The notes: a model not told the origin generated them from the sequence alone. Counted from the stretch's first letter, positions 16,994 through 25,749 are shown. The stretch: DNA of 64,000 bases from a bacterium (GCA_030550015.1 JAUQQG010000053.1:25427-89426); one strand, 5' to 3'. Numbers and translations are program-made.

Positions 16994-17022
16994 TTGCGGG
17001 ACAAAGAAATCTGTGGTACACT
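16994..17022 (+). promoter_or_regulatory. Promoter for yajC and the HD gene
   Basis: TTGCGG (16994-16999) and TACACT (17017-17022) are 17 bp apart, and a TGG before the -10 gives an extended -10. The gap to the yajC start is 94 bp. Confidence 0.5.
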
Positions 17023-17116
17023 GCCACCGCGGGTGAATTCCTAGACCATCCATGTATCAGGTATCAGGTGTGCATCAGCAGCTGGGACCGAGGACCTGCT
17101 TAAGGGAGGTGCCGCG

Positions 17117-17398
17117 TTGCCACAACAGTACAACATTATCCTGATCTACATCATCCTGTTCGCCCTTCTCTACTTCCTGTTGATCCGGCCGCAGCAGGTC
17201 CAGCGGAGAAGGCGGCAGGAGATGCTGAGCAAACTTAAGAAGGGGGACCGCGTCGTGACCCTGGGAGGTTTCCACGCCACCATCGTGGACCTGAAGGACG
17301 AAGTCCTCACACTGGAGATCGCACCCAACGTGCGGGTCAAGGCAGATCGAAGCGCGGTCAGCTACGTGCGGTCAAAACAGGAGAAGGAGGATGGATGA
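17117..17398 (+). CDS. yajC: YajC, Sec translocon accessory subunit
   Basis: YajC associates with SecDF in the membrane. The 93-residue protein has one N-terminal helix (IILIYIILFALLYFLLIRPQ), then QQVQRRRRQEMLSKLKKGDRV and VVTLGGFHATIVDLKD, the standard family signature. It starts with TTG behind GGGAGGTG. In many genomes secD and secF follow; here an HD-domain gene overlaps its end by 8 bp instead. Confidence 0.93.
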   Translation: MPQQYNIILIYIILFALLYFLLIRPQQVQRRRRQEMLSKLKKGDRVVTLGGFHATIVDLKDEVLTLEIAPNVRVKADRSAVSYVRSKQEKEDG

Positions 17399-18116
17399 CA
17401 AGGCCCGCATCAGCGAAATCAAGGAGGCTCCACCCGCAGCCCCTGCCCAGCTAAAGCTCCTGACCCTTGAGGAGATCCGGCGGGATCCCGAGGTCGAGGC
17501 GTTCATCGCGAAGGCCGACGCCTACACTGCAGCAATCGGGTACACGGAGCACGGGTTCCGCCACGCCAACCTTGTCGCCAGCATCGCCATGAATATCCTC
17601 AAGCGCCTCGGCTATGAGGAGCGCCAGACGCAGCTTGCCGCCATCGCCGGCTACCTCCACGACATCGGCAACGTGGTGGGGCGTATCAACCACGAGCATA
17701 CGGGGGCGCTCCTTGCTGGGAGGATCCTGGAGCGGCTAGGGATGGATCCCGCAGAGCGGGCCATCGTCATGGGAGCCATCGGGAACCACGAGGAAGATAC
17801 CGGCGATCCTGTAAGCCCCGTAGGCGCAGCTGTGATCTTGGCGGATAAGTCTGATGTCCACCGGACCCGCGTCCGCAACCCTGATCCCACCACCTTTGAT
17901 ATTCACGATCGCGTCAACTACGCCGTGGAGCACTCCTTCCTGCGGGTGGATGAGATCGCTCGCGCCATCACCCTGGAGCTCGCCATCAACACAGAGATTT
18001 CCAAAGTGATGGAGTACTTTGAGATTTTCCTCTCGCGGATGGTGATGTGCAGACGCGCGGCTCAGTTCCTGGGCTGCGACTTCAAGCTCCAGATCAACGG
18101 GGTCAAGCTCCTGTAA
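17391..18116 (+). CDS. HD-domain phosphohydrolase
   Basis: The 241-residue protein has a metal-dependent HD domain: EHGFRHANLVA, IAGYLHDIGNVVGRINHEHTG, MGAIGNHEEDTGD and ILADKSDVHRTRV supply the His and Asp ligands. Such enzymes hydrolyse phosphate bonds in nucleotides or nucleic acids, but the substrate of this subgroup is unknown to me. The C-terminal 60 residues are extra to the HD core. It overlaps yajC by 8 bp, so it is translated from the same message. Confidence 0.85.
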   Translation: MDDKARISEIKEAPPAAPAQLKLLTLEEIRRDPEVEAFIAKADAYTAAIGYTEHGFRHANLVASIAMNILKRLGYEERQTQLAAIAGYLHDIGNVVGRINHEHTGALLAGRILERLGMDPAERAIVMGAIGNHEEDTGDPVSPVGAAVILADKSDVHRTRVRNPDPTTFDIHDRVNYAVEHSFLRVDEIARAITLELAINTEISKVMEYFEIFLSRMVMCRRAAQFLGCDFKLQINGVKLL

Positions 18117-18175
18117 GAGTCCGCCCACCAACATTCTCATACTCCCGTGCGCAAGCGATCGAGGTGTGGAGAAGA

Positions 18176-18979
18176 ATGTCCAAAGCTCAGGCGCTGATCC
18201 TCATGCCGTTGTACAATGAAGCGCAGACCCTGGAGCTGGTGTTGCAGGAGGTCCGAAGGTATGTCGCCAGTTTGGACCAGACGATGCAGGTGAAGGCGGA
18301 TATCCTGGTGGTGGACGATGGCTCAACAGATTGTTCTCCTCAGATCCTAGAGCGGTTCCCTGAGGTCATGGTCATCCGCCACCCGACCAATCTTGGGTAC
18401 GGGCAATCGCTCATTGACGGCTTCCAGTACGCAATCCAGAACGAGTACGAAATCGTCGTCACCATGGACTGCGATGCACAGCATGAGCCGCAGATGATCC
18501 CCCGGTTCATTTCCGAGATCGTTGGGTACGACATCGTCTCGGGGAGCCGATACCTGGACCCTGAAGCAGCAGGGGATCCCCCACCACCGGACCGCCGGAT
18601 GCTCAACGAAGAGATCACAAGGATCTTGCGGGAGTTGACGGGCTATCCTTTAACCGACGCCTGGTGCGGCTTCAAGGCGTACCGCGTAGAGGCGCTTACC
18701 AAGCTTGAGCTCACCGAACCGAGCTACGGGATGCCGCTCCAGGTGTGGATCCAGGCCGCTGCCCACAACTTGAGGGTGAAGGAGATCCCGGTGGCCCGCA
18801 TCTACAAGAATCCCAACCGCCGCTTCTGGGGAGGGCTGGACGATCCGTCGGTGCGGCGTGCCTACTACTTCCGCATCATCGAGCAGGAGGCGAAGCGCTG
18901 GTTGAATCGCTCAGTAGGGGGAGGAAGGATCCATGAGCCGTCACGCCCGGGCCCTTGCCATCGGCGCACATCCCGATGA
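18176..18979 (+). CDS. GT2 family glycosyltransferase (polyprenol-phosphate sugar synthase-like)
   Basis: The 267-residue protein has a GT-A fold: ALILMPLYNEAQTLELVL, DILVVDDGSTDCSPQIL, HPTNLGYGQSLIDGFQYAI and TMDCDAQHEP (the DxD-like metal site). DAWCGFKAYRVEAL and VKEIPVARIY are usual in dolichyl-phosphate-sugar synthase relatives. No membrane segment is seen. The start is ATG 18176. The last 47 bp overlap the next gene in another frame, and the C-terminal tail after KRWLNRS looks like overlap-encoded extension. The sugar donor and acceptor are unknown. Confidence 0.87.
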   Translation: MSKAQALILMPLYNEAQTLELVLQEVRRYVASLDQTMQVKADILVVDDGSTDCSPQILERFPEVMVIRHPTNLGYGQSLIDGFQYAIQNEYEIVVTMDCDAQHEPQMIPRFISEIVGYDIVSGSRYLDPEAAGDPPPPDRRMLNEEITRILRELTGYPLTDAWCGFKAYRVEALTKLELTEPSYGMPLQVWIQAAAHNLRVKEIPVARIYKNPNRRFWGGLDDPSVRRAYYFRIIEQEAKRWLNRSVGGGRIHEPSRPGPCHRRTSR

Positions 18980-19622
18980 TGTGGAGATCGGGATGGGCGG
19001 GACGATCCTGGCGATGCGCGCGGAGGGGTACGAGGTATGGATCCTCGACCTGACCGATGGGGAGCCCACACCCATGGGTACGCCGGAGCGGCGGAGACAG
19101 GAAGCCGCGGCTGCGGCAGAGATTCTCGGGGTGAGGCGCATCACCCTCCCTCTCAAGAATCGGGAGCTCATGGACACCGTGGAAGCGCGGAGGATGGTCG
19201 CGGAGGTGATCCGGGAGGTGCGCCCGGAGCTGCTGTTTCTCCATTACTGGGAGGATGCACACCCCGACCATGTGGCTGCCTGTCGCCTCTCTGAGGCGGG
19301 GAGGTTCTACGCCAAGCTCACCAAAGCAGGGCTGGCAGGGGAGCCATTCTATCCCAGGAGGGTCTTCCACTTCGCCGCCATCCACTATCGCCTCCACCTC
19401 AAACCCTCATTCATCCTGGATATCAGCGCCTATATCGATCAGAAGTTGGAGGCGATCCGCTGCTATGCCAGCCAGTTTAACGTGGAGCGGGGGAACATCG
19501 GCCTCCTTGAGGAGATTCGCGAGGAGAATCGTTACTGGGGTTCCCTCATTGGGTGTGCGTATGGAGAGCCCTTCGTGTGCAGGGAGGAGATCGGGTTGAG
19601 GGGGGTTGGTGCGCTGGTATGA
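18933..19622 (+). CDS. PIG-L/LmbE family deacetylase (BshB1-like)
   Basis: These zinc enzymes remove N-acetyl groups from N-acetylglucosamine conjugates. The 229-residue protein has AIGAHPDDVEIGMGGTI with the metal-binding HPDD, then EDAHPDHVAACRLSE, and ends with EEIREENRYWGSLIGCAYGEPF, as in BshB1 deacetylases of bacillithiol synthesis. It overlaps both neighbours: 47 bp with the GT2 gene and an ATGA with the BshC-like gene. The gene pair fits a thiol-cofactor pathway, but bacillithiol itself would also need a BshA-type GT4, which is not here. Confidence 0.85.
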   Translation: MSRHARALAIGAHPDDVEIGMGGTILAMRAEGYEVWILDLTDGEPTPMGTPERRRQEAAAAAEILGVRRITLPLKNRELMDTVEARRMVAEVIREVRPELLFLHYWEDAHPDHVAACRLSEAGRFYAKLTKAGLAGEPFYPRRVFHFAAIHYRLHLKPSFILDISAYIDQKLEAIRCYASQFNVERGNIGLLEEIREENRYWGSLIGCAYGEPFVCREEIGLRGVGALV

Positions 19623-21196
19623 GCGAGGCTCCATGGATTGACGAAGTTCGCATCCCCCAGGGGCGAGGGGAGGTCCTCTGCGTCCCCCCTGCGGGGAAAG
19701 CAGGAGAGCTCCTCCAGAGAAACCCTCTGGCCACCCTGGACGTAGAAGTCCTGGGGAGGAGCCTCCCTGAGTTCCGCGAGGAACTTCAGGAGGCCGTCTT
19801 GGGGTTGGCTCGGAAGTTCATGGAATCCATAGGGGTCACAGTTCCTACTCCTCCTTGTAAGGGAGCGAGGTTTATCCTCACAGGCCACCAGCCTGTTTTC
19901 TTCCACCCTGGGATCTGGATCAAGCACTTCCTCCTTGAGCGGCTCAGGATCTCCTTGGGAGCAATTGGCCTCAACGTGGTGGTCGATACCGACGAGGTAG
20001 GGGAGGTCACGGTCGAGATCCCCGCGCGAAGGGAACGGTTTCGCATCGTCCGGGAAACACTCCTGCGTGCTCCCAGCGATGTCCCCTTTGAGGCCCATCG
20101 GCCTCCTTCGAGGGATGAGTGGGATGGATTCCTTGGGCGGATCGCCGCGCACCTGAATACATTGGGGAAGCCTCGCTTCAGAGAATCGTTGGACCACTTC
20201 TCAGAAGCCGCGGTATTTGTGCAGGAACGCGTCCAAACCCTGGGGGAGTTCCTGGCTGCAGCTCGCAGGCGGTATGAACAGGGAGGAGGGTCCAGGGGGT
20301 ATCTGGAGGTCCCTCTCTCCTGGATCTGCCAGCTGCCGCAGTTCTTGTGGTTTTTCCTTTCCATCGCTGTGCGTGCCCAGACCTTCGCGCGTATCACGAA
20401 TGCGCATCTCGCTACCTACAGACGTCGCCATGGTCTGCGTTCCCCGGCCCATCCGTTCCCCGACCTCCTGGCCGAGGGGGAGCTCGTGGAACTTCCTTTT
20501 TGGGCCGTTCTCCAGGGCAGGCGCAGGGAGCTCTTCGCCGTCCCTGCACCTGGGGAGATTGCACTCGTTGCCGACCGCAGTACGCTGGTTACGCTCCCGG
20601 CCGCGCCTGAGGAAGCCCTGGAGGTCCTGGTGCGTTCTGCCCTCAAGATCCGCCCCCGGGCGATTACATTGACCATGTTCTGCCGCCTCTTCATAGCGGA
20701 CCTGTTCATCCACGGTGTCGGAGGAAGTCGCTACGACGAGGTGACCGATGCTGTCATCCGTGACTTCTGGGGGATCGCGCCGCCTCCTTACATCGTGGCA
20801 TCGGCGACACTCTGGCCGGATCTCGACGGTCACGAGGAGGTGGAGGAGGAGCGCAGGCAGCTGCAGAAACGTCTCCTGGACCTCCGCCACAATCCTGACC
20901 GCCACCTTCCGAACCCCACTCCTGAGCAAGTCGCGCTCATCGAGGAGAAATGGCGGTATATCCGCTCCCTGGAGGAGGGACTCCCGCGCAAGAGGCGGAG
21001 GGAGCTGACCAGGCGGATCAGGGAGATCAACGTGCGCCTGAGCGAAGCCCTGCGGGAGGAGATTGCCGAAGTGGAGGAGAGGCTCAGCCAGCTCAAGTCC
21101 CGGTTGGAAGAGGCACAAGCAGCCACGTATCGCGGGTACCCGTACTTCTTGTTCTTCCCCCACGAGGTGGAATCGCTCGTGGATCACATGGGGTAG
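19619..21196 (+). CDS. BshC-like large coiled-coil protein
   Basis: The 525-residue protein resembles the proposed cysteine-adding enzyme BshC only distantly. Residues 86-106 (ILTGHQPVFFHPGIWIKHF) correspond to the TGQQ nucleotide loop of BshC, and VVVDTDEVGE may match its following acidic strand. A second conserved block LFIADLFIHGVGGSRYDEVT lies at about 357-376. Residues 406-500 are a charged coiled coil, also a BshC trait. It starts at an ATGA overlap with the BshB1-like deacetylase. I infer that it joins an amino acid to a deacetylated amino sugar, but the family assignment is weak and the protein may belong to a separate, unnamed family. Confidence 0.5.
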   Translation: MSEAPWIDEVRIPQGRGEVLCVPPAGKAGELLQRNPLATLDVEVLGRSLPEFREELQEAVLGLARKFMESIGVTVPTPPCKGARFILTGHQPVFFHPGIWIKHFLLERLRISLGAIGLNVVVDTDEVGEVTVEIPARRERFRIVRETLLRAPSDVPFEAHRPPSRDEWDGFLGRIAAHLNTLGKPRFRESLDHFSEAAVFVQERVQTLGEFLAAARRRYEQGGGSRGYLEVPLSWICQLPQFLWFFLSIAVRAQTFARITNAHLATYRRRHGLRSPAHPFPDLLAEGELVELPFWAVLQGRRRELFAVPAPGEIALVADRSTLVTLPAAPEEALEVLVRSALKIRPRAITLTMFCRLFIADLFIHGVGGSRYDEVTDAVIRDFWGIAPPPYIVASATLWPDLDGHEEVEEERRQLQKRLLDLRHNPDRHLPNPTPEQVALIEEKWRYIRSLEEGLPRKRRRELTRRIREINVRLSEALREEIAEVEERLSQLKSRLEEAQAATYRGYPYFLFFPHEVESLVDHMG

Positions 21197-21207
21197 GGAG
21201 TGCAAGG

Positions 21208-21927
21208 ATGGTGCAGGAGGACCGAAGAGCAGTCGAGGCCCGTGGCGTGAAAAAGGCCTTCGGGCGAACTTGGGCGTTGAGGGGCGTGGACCTCGAGGTG
21301 AGGCCAGGGGAGTATCTCGCCTTGCTCGGGCCCAACGGTTCGGGGAAGACGACCCTTTTGCGGATCCTGGCCACGCTCATCCGCCCGACGGAGGGGAACA
21401 TCCGGATCTTCGGGCGTGACCCGCGCAGGGAGGGCGAGGAGTGCAGGAGGCTCCTGGGCTTCGTGGGCCATGACTCCTTCCTCTACGGGAGCCTTTCGGT
21501 GAGCGAGAATTTGCATTTCTACGCGCGCTTGTTTGGCCTTCCTGATATCCCGGCCCGTACGAGGCAGGTCCTGGAAGCATTGGGACTTGAGCGCCGCGCC
21601 CATGACCTTGTCCGGACCCTCTCCCGAGGTCTCCAACAACGGGTCGCTATTGCGCGCGCGCTGCTTCATGATCCCATTTTGCTTCTTTTGGATGAGCCTT
21701 TCACAGGGCTGGATGCGCAGGCCAGTCGCAGTCTAGGAGAGCTGCTGGCCTCTCTCCGTCAGGAAGGGAGGGCGATCATCATGGCGACCCATAACCTGAA
21801 CGAAGGTCTCGAGGCCTGCGACCGGGCGGTGATCCTCCTCGATGGGCGCGTTGCCCGAGTGATGGAAGGTCCAGAGATACGAGGGGAGCGCCTGCGGGAG
21901 GCGTTCCTGGCTACACTGGAAAGCTGA
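21208..21927 (+). CDS. ccmA: CcmA, heme exporter ATPase
   Basis: CcmA is the ATPase that, with CcmB, releases holo-CcmE during cytochrome c maturation. The 239-residue protein has Walker A LLGPNGSGKTTLLRI, the signature LSRGLQQRVAIARALL (family variant of LSGGQ), Walker B ILLLLDEPFTGLD and the switch histidine in IMATHNLNEG. The frame is open upstream to 20950, but ATG 21208 gives the proper start. It lies 11 bp after the BshC-like gene and begins the ccm operon. Confidence 0.88.
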   Translation: MVQEDRRAVEARGVKKAFGRTWALRGVDLEVRPGEYLALLGPNGSGKTTLLRILATLIRPTEGNIRIFGRDPRREGEECRRLLGFVGHDSFLYGSLSVSENLHFYARLFGLPDIPARTRQVLEALGLERRAHDLVRTLSRGLQQRVAIARALLHDPILLLLDEPFTGLDAQASRSLGELLASLRQEGRAIIMATHNLNEGLEACDRAVILLDGRVARVMEGPEIRGERLREAFLATLES

Positions 21928-21993
21928 AAGAGCTCCAGCAAACGTCAACATTCTTTGGCCGGGTGAAACATCTTTGCATCCTCGGAGGTATCT

Positions 21994-22668
21994 ATGGGGA
22001 GGGCGATCCTGACGTTGCTCTGGAAGGACCTGCGCGTCGAGCTCAGGACCAAGGAGATCCTGACCACCATGATGGTCCTGGCTCTGCTCATCCTTGTGAT
22101 CCTGAACGTGGCCATGGGACAAAACGTCGTGACCGTCAAGCTGGCTGCATCCGGGGTCCTCTGGGTAGTCTTCACCTTCGCTGCAACCCTGGGCCTGAGC
22201 AGGGTTTTCCTTGTCGAGAAGGAGCGGGGCCAGCTCAGCGGCATCCTCCTTGCCCCCATGGACAGGAGCGCGATCTTCCTGGGGAAGATGATCGGGAGCA
22301 CCATCCTCGTCCTCCTTGTGGAGGCCGTAGCCCTTCCTGTCTTCGTGGTGTTGTTCAACTTCCCTCTTGGGGGACGGGTCGGTCCCCTCCTCCTTCCCCT
22401 GTTTCTGGGGACGGTTGGGTTTATTGCGGTGGAGACCCTGTTCTCGGCGATCTCGGCGCAGACACGCCTCCGGGAGATCCTCCTTCCCCTCCTGGCGTTC
22501 CCCGTGGCGATGCCGGCTCTGGTGGGAGCGGTCGGTGCGACAGCGAAGGTGCTGGATGGCCTTCCCCTTCAGTCCGCCGCGCCTGAGTTGCAACTCCTGG
22601 TGGCCTTTGATATACTCTTCGTGGCCATTGGGCTGGTTGTCTTCGAGTACGTCGTGGAGGAGGAATGA
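21994..22668 (+). CDS. ccmB: CcmB, heme exporter permease
   Basis: The 224-residue membrane protein has six hydrophobic stretches and the CcmB features LLWKDLRVELRTKE, FVLEKERGQ-like LVEKERGQLSGILLAP and IFLGKMIGS. It works with CcmA at the inner membrane. A good GGAGG lies before ATG 21994. The 66-bp gap after ccmA holds a partial copy of the dispersed element (CCAGCAAACGTC). It overlaps ccmC by 4 bp (ATGA). Confidence 0.92.
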   Translation: MGRAILTLLWKDLRVELRTKEILTTMMVLALLILVILNVAMGQNVVTVKLAASGVLWVVFTFAATLGLSRVFLVEKERGQLSGILLAPMDRSAIFLGKMIGSTILVLLVEAVALPVFVVLFNFPLGGRVGPLLLPLFLGTVGFIAVETLFSAISAQTRLREILLPLLAFPVAMPALVGAVGATAKVLDGLPLQSAAPELQLLVAFDILFVAIGLVVFEYVVEEE

Positions 22669-23342
22669 TGGCCAGAGGCTTTGATGATCGGGCCATTGCC
22701 TGGATTCTCCTCGTCGCAATGGTTGTCTCCCTGTACATGGTCTTCATGTACGTCCCCACAGAACGAGAGATGGGCATCATCCAGCGGATCTTCTACTTCC
22801 ATGTCCCCCTTGCGTGGATTTCCTTCCTGGCCTTCCTGATGGTATGTATCGCAGGGATTCAGTACTTGCGGCAGCGGTCCCGTTGGTGGGATGCCCTTGG
22901 TACAAGTGCCGCCGAGATCGGGGTGCTCTTTAGCACACTCGTCCTCATCACTGGTTCGATCTGGGCAAAGCCCATTTGGGGGACGTGGTGGACGTGGGAG
23001 CCCAGGCTCGTGACCTTCCTGATCCTCTGGTTCATCTACGTGGGCTACCTCTTGTTGCGTGCCGCCGCAGGTGATGACGAGCGGAAGGCGCGGCTCGCTG
23101 CAGTTGTAGGGATCGTGGGATTTCTAGATGTCCCCCTGGTCTTCTTCTCTGCCCGCCTCCTCCGAGGGCTGTCACCGGTGGTGTTCACGCGCCAGGGTGC
23201 CGGCCTTGCTCCACCGATGCTGTGGACGCTTCTCGTCTCCCTGGCCACCTTCACGCTCCTCTTCGTTCTCTTGCTTCGTCAGAGGCTTTTCCTAGAGCTT
23301 GCAAGGGATGAAGTAGAATCGCTCAAGGAGCTGGTACCGTGA
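22665..23342 (+). CDS. ccmC: CcmC, heme-handling protein
   Basis: CcmC loads heme onto CcmE at the outer face of the membrane. The 225-residue protein has six helices and the tryptophan-rich loop IWGTWWTWEPRLVTFLILW (WWD domain), with Glu at the position that is often Asp. Histidines in FYFHVPLAWISF are the probable heme ligand on the preceding side. It starts at an ATGA overlap with ccmB and ends at a GTGA overlap with ccmD. Confidence 0.93.
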   Translation: MMARGFDDRAIAWILLVAMVVSLYMVFMYVPTEREMGIIQRIFYFHVPLAWISFLAFLMVCIAGIQYLRQRSRWWDALGTSAAEIGVLFSTLVLITGSIWAKPIWGTWWTWEPRLVTFLILWFIYVGYLLLRAAAGDDERKARLAAVVGIVGFLDVPLVFFSARLLRGLSPVVFTRQGAGLAPPMLWTLLVSLATFTLLFVLLLRQRLFLELARDEVESLKELVP

Positions 23343-23524
23343 AGAACCTGACGCTGCTGTTCTTTGCTTATCTCATGATCTGGATCGGCCTGTTTGCCTA
23401 CCTGCTCTTTCTCATCCAGCGGGGGCTGGCGCTGTCAAGGGAGATTGCGGCGTTGAAGCAAGCGCTTGCTGCAGGGAACAAGGGCGACCCTGAGAAGAGA
23501 AAGGACCGAGGGGAGACTCCATGA
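23339..23524 (+). CDS. ccmD: CcmD-like small membrane protein
   Basis: The 61-residue protein has one membrane helix (LTLLFFAYLMIWIGLFAYLLF) followed by a charged tail, matching CcmD in size and topology. The name rests mainly on position between ccmC and ccmE and on the GTGA overlap with ccmC. CcmD stabilises the CcmC-CcmE complex in known systems. Confidence 0.7.
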   Translation: MKNLTLLFFAYLMIWIGLFAYLLFLIQRGLALSREIAALKQALAAGNKGDPEKRKDRGETP

Positions 23525-23599
23525 GAGGGACCCCGGGCGGATGGGAAAAGACCTTTTGGAAGGGCACTGAGAAACTCATCCGGTTGTAGGGGGGTAGCG

Positions 23600-23992
23600 A
23601 TGCGAGGGAAACGGTGGAAATTCCTGGTCGTCGTCCTGGCCATTGTGCTCGTGCTGTCGTACCTGGTGTATGCCGGGGTCCGCAGGGCTTCGGTGTACTA
23701 CCTTACCGTGAGCGAGCTCCTGGTCCAGGGGAACCGGAGCATGGATCTCCCCGCCCGCGTTAGCGGGAAGGTTGTCCCTGGTTCGATCCAGTGGGACCAG
23801 CTCCGCCAGTCCCTTCGCTTCCGCATCACGGATGGGCAGAAGGTCCTCTTTGTACGCTACCAGGGTGTCGTCCCGGATATTTTCGGTGACGGCAAGGAGG
23901 TTGTGGTGGAGGGGCGCCTCAGCCCGCAAGGGGAGTTCATGGCCACAACCCTCCTGGCCAAGTGCCCCACGAAGTACGAGCCAGCGGAGTAG
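23600..23992 (+). CDS. ccmE: CcmE, heme chaperone of the CxxxY type
   Basis: CcmE carries heme covalently from CcmC to the ligase. The 130-residue protein has a single N-terminal anchor and an OB-fold (PARVSGKVVPGSI, LRFRITDGQKVLFVRYQGVVPDIFGDGKEVVVEG). The heme-binding motif is LLAKCPTKYEP, so Cys122 replaces the histidine of the common HxxxY motif, giving CxxxY. Such CcmE proteins are known from archaea and some bacteria (system I*). No CcmF, CcmG or CcmH gene follows; the next genes encode the c-type cytochrome and Rieske protein. The spacer 23993-24182 contains no gene I can support. Confidence 0.92.
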   Translation: MRGKRWKFLVVVLAIVLVLSYLVYAGVRRASVYYLTVSELLVQGNRSMDLPARVSGKVVPGSIQWDQLRQSLRFRITDGQKVLFVRYQGVVPDIFGDGKEVVVEGRLSPQGEFMATTLLAKCPTKYEPAE

Positions 23993-24182
23993 ATCTCCCG
24001 GGAAGTGAAGCGGAACTGCTCATGGCGTTATAGGGCAGAAAGGAGATCTCAGAAGTCCCTATTCGCCAAGGAGGGAAATCCTGAGAGAGGTCGAATCCAG
24101 TGAGGTGTTTTTAAGTGCCCTGTTGAAATGGCTTTGGTGTACAACGAGGCGGAAGGGTGAAACAGACGGGTGAAGGGAAAGG

Positions 24183-25058
24183 ATGCGGATTCAAATCGGT
24201 CCTTTGATTGTGACGGCTCTGGCAGTGATTGTGTTGCTCCTGATTGCCTTCCCTCCCACGGTGGATTTCTCCCGGGCGCAGGTAGGTCTCAACACGCCTC
24301 TCCCGTTGTCCAGGGGGGAGCAGCGCCTTGTCCCTGGTAAGCCCTCGGCGGTCCGCGGGGAGAAGGTCTTCCAGAAACAGTGCGCCCTGTGTCATGGTCC
24401 GGAGGGACGAGGGGATGGTCCTGCGGCGAGCAAATTGGTGACGCCGGGGCGTAGCCTCCTCACCGATTTCCTGGGGGTCTTCGGGATCAAGGTCAAAGCC
24501 GAGCAGTTGCCTTCCCGCCCGGCGAACTTCCACAACCTGGACGCCCAGCGGCTCAACTCCCCCTTCCTGAACTATGAGACGGTCACGCTGGGTCGCCCGC
24601 ATACAGCGATGCCCGCGTTCGGCCCGAGAGCACCTTATGGCGTCAACAAAGGCGCCATGTTGACCGATCAGGAGCGCTGGGATGTGGTCTTCTTTGAATG
24701 GGAGTTCCAAACCTCCGCGGAGCGCCTAGCGCGAGCCAAGGAGATCTACGAGAACCGGGTGATCGAAGGGAACACTTGCGCAAGTTGCCACGGGGTTGCT
24801 GGGGACGGCCGAGGGCCGCGGGGTGCGGAGATGGCCGGGAAATTGTGGACGTGGGCGGCGGGACGAGGGCCAGGGATTTTCACCGACATCAACCACCTGG
24901 GCCAACGAAAGCCCTCCGACCTCTTCCAGGTGATCGAGGATGGGAGTCCCAACGGCTTGATGCCCTCGTACAAGGGGAAACTCTCCGAGGATGAGATGTG
25001 GATGCTTGTGGAGTATGTCTATACCTTCGTCTACGAACCGAAAGGGCAGGTGAAGTAA
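24183..25058 (+). CDS. Diheme cytochrome c
   Basis: The 291-residue protein has an N-terminal membrane anchor or signal (residues 7-23) and two class I cytochrome c domains. Heme motifs are CALCH (67-71) and CASCH (199-203); TAMPAF and GLMPSY offer the methionine ligands. It faces the outside and is probably the electron acceptor of the Rieske protein encoded next. The first gene of the respiratory block, it lies 190 bp after ccmE and 5 bp before the Rieske gene. Confidence 0.92.
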   Translation: MRIQIGPLIVTALAVIVLLLIAFPPTVDFSRAQVGLNTPLPLSRGEQRLVPGKPSAVRGEKVFQKQCALCHGPEGRGDGPAASKLVTPGRSLLTDFLGVFGIKVKAEQLPSRPANFHNLDAQRLNSPFLNYETVTLGRPHTAMPAFGPRAPYGVNKGAMLTDQERWDVVFFEWEFQTSAERLARAKEIYENRVIEGNTCASCHGVAGDGRGPRGAEMAGKLWTWAAGRGPGIFTDINHLGQRKPSDLFQVIEDGSPNGLMPSYKGKLSEDEMWMLVEYVYTFVYEPKGQVK

Positions 25059-25063
25059 AACGG

Positions 25064-25705
25064 ATGGAAGAGCGCGTCAACCGGAGGACGTTTCTCAAAC
25101 TCCTTATGGGCGTGCCGGCTTTTGGTGCCATCGCAGCAGCGCTTTCCCCGTTGCTCCGGTACCTCAAGCCCAATCTCCCACCCTATCAGCTGAACCCGCT
25201 GACCGTTGGGGACAAACCCCATGGATCCCCGGTAGTGGCGGCAACCCTCTCGGAGCTTCGGGAGCCCTGGAGTTACAAGTACTTTACCTTCGTCCAGCAG
25301 TATCCCCAGTACACGCCTGAAGGGTTCAAGAACGCCACCGTTCCAGGGGTCGTCATCCGCCTCCCCCGGAAGGTTGTCCTTCCCTGGGAGTGGGCGGGCG
25401 AAAAGCGGAAGGAGAGCGATATCGTCGCCTTCTCGCGCATCTGTCCCCATCTCGGGTGCATCTTCAACTACGTTCCTGAGTGGAAGGAGATCACATCTGG
25501 GTATGGAGGCTATGTTCCGCCCCCGGATCGTCGCCATGCGCTCATGGGCTGCCCATGCCATCTCAGCATCTATGATCCTGCCGATCCCGATGTCCCAGGG
25601 AGGGTCCTCTCCGGTCCAGCGCCGCGACCTCCTCGGACCTTCCTGTTTGCGGTGAAGGAGGGGGACATTGTCATCACCGACGTGGAGCCCGGTGGGATCG
25701 CCTAG
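25064..25705 (+). CDS. Rieske [2Fe-2S] protein
   Basis: The 213-residue protein has a twin-arginine start (NRRTFLKLLMG) with a hydrophobic anchor, so it is likely exported folded by Tat; a tatA gene lies 7 kb downstream. Cluster motifs are CPHLGC (C127, H129, C132) and CPCHLS (C163, C165, H166). The last residue of the second box is Ser after Leu rather than the usual GS. It takes electrons from quinol bound at the neighbouring cytochrome b. ATG 25064 is chosen over an upstream frame opening at 24998. Confidence 0.94.
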   Translation: MEERVNRRTFLKLLMGVPAFGAIAAALSPLLRYLKPNLPPYQLNPLTVGDKPHGSPVVAATLSELREPWSYKYFTFVQQYPQYTPEGFKNATVPGVVIRLPRKVVLPWEWAGEKRKESDIVAFSRICPHLGCIFNYVPEWKEITSGYGGYVPPPDRRHALMGCPCHLSIYDPADPDVPGRVLSGPAPRPPRTFLFAVKEGDIVITDVEPGGIA

Positions 25706-25749
25706 AGGATCCCCCGAGGCGTGAAAAGCTTCCCTAGTTAGGGAGGTGG

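Noticed and set aside
16576..17103. Plus-strand frame running from tgt into the spacer (175 codons)
   Set aside because: It is out of frame with tgt and its tail is repeat-derived.
24000..24182. Possible RNA gene or leader in the ccmE-cytochrome c spacer, including GAGGTCGAATCC
   Set aside because: The sequence resembles a tRNA T-arm only superficially; no cloverleaf or acceptor pairing could be drawn.
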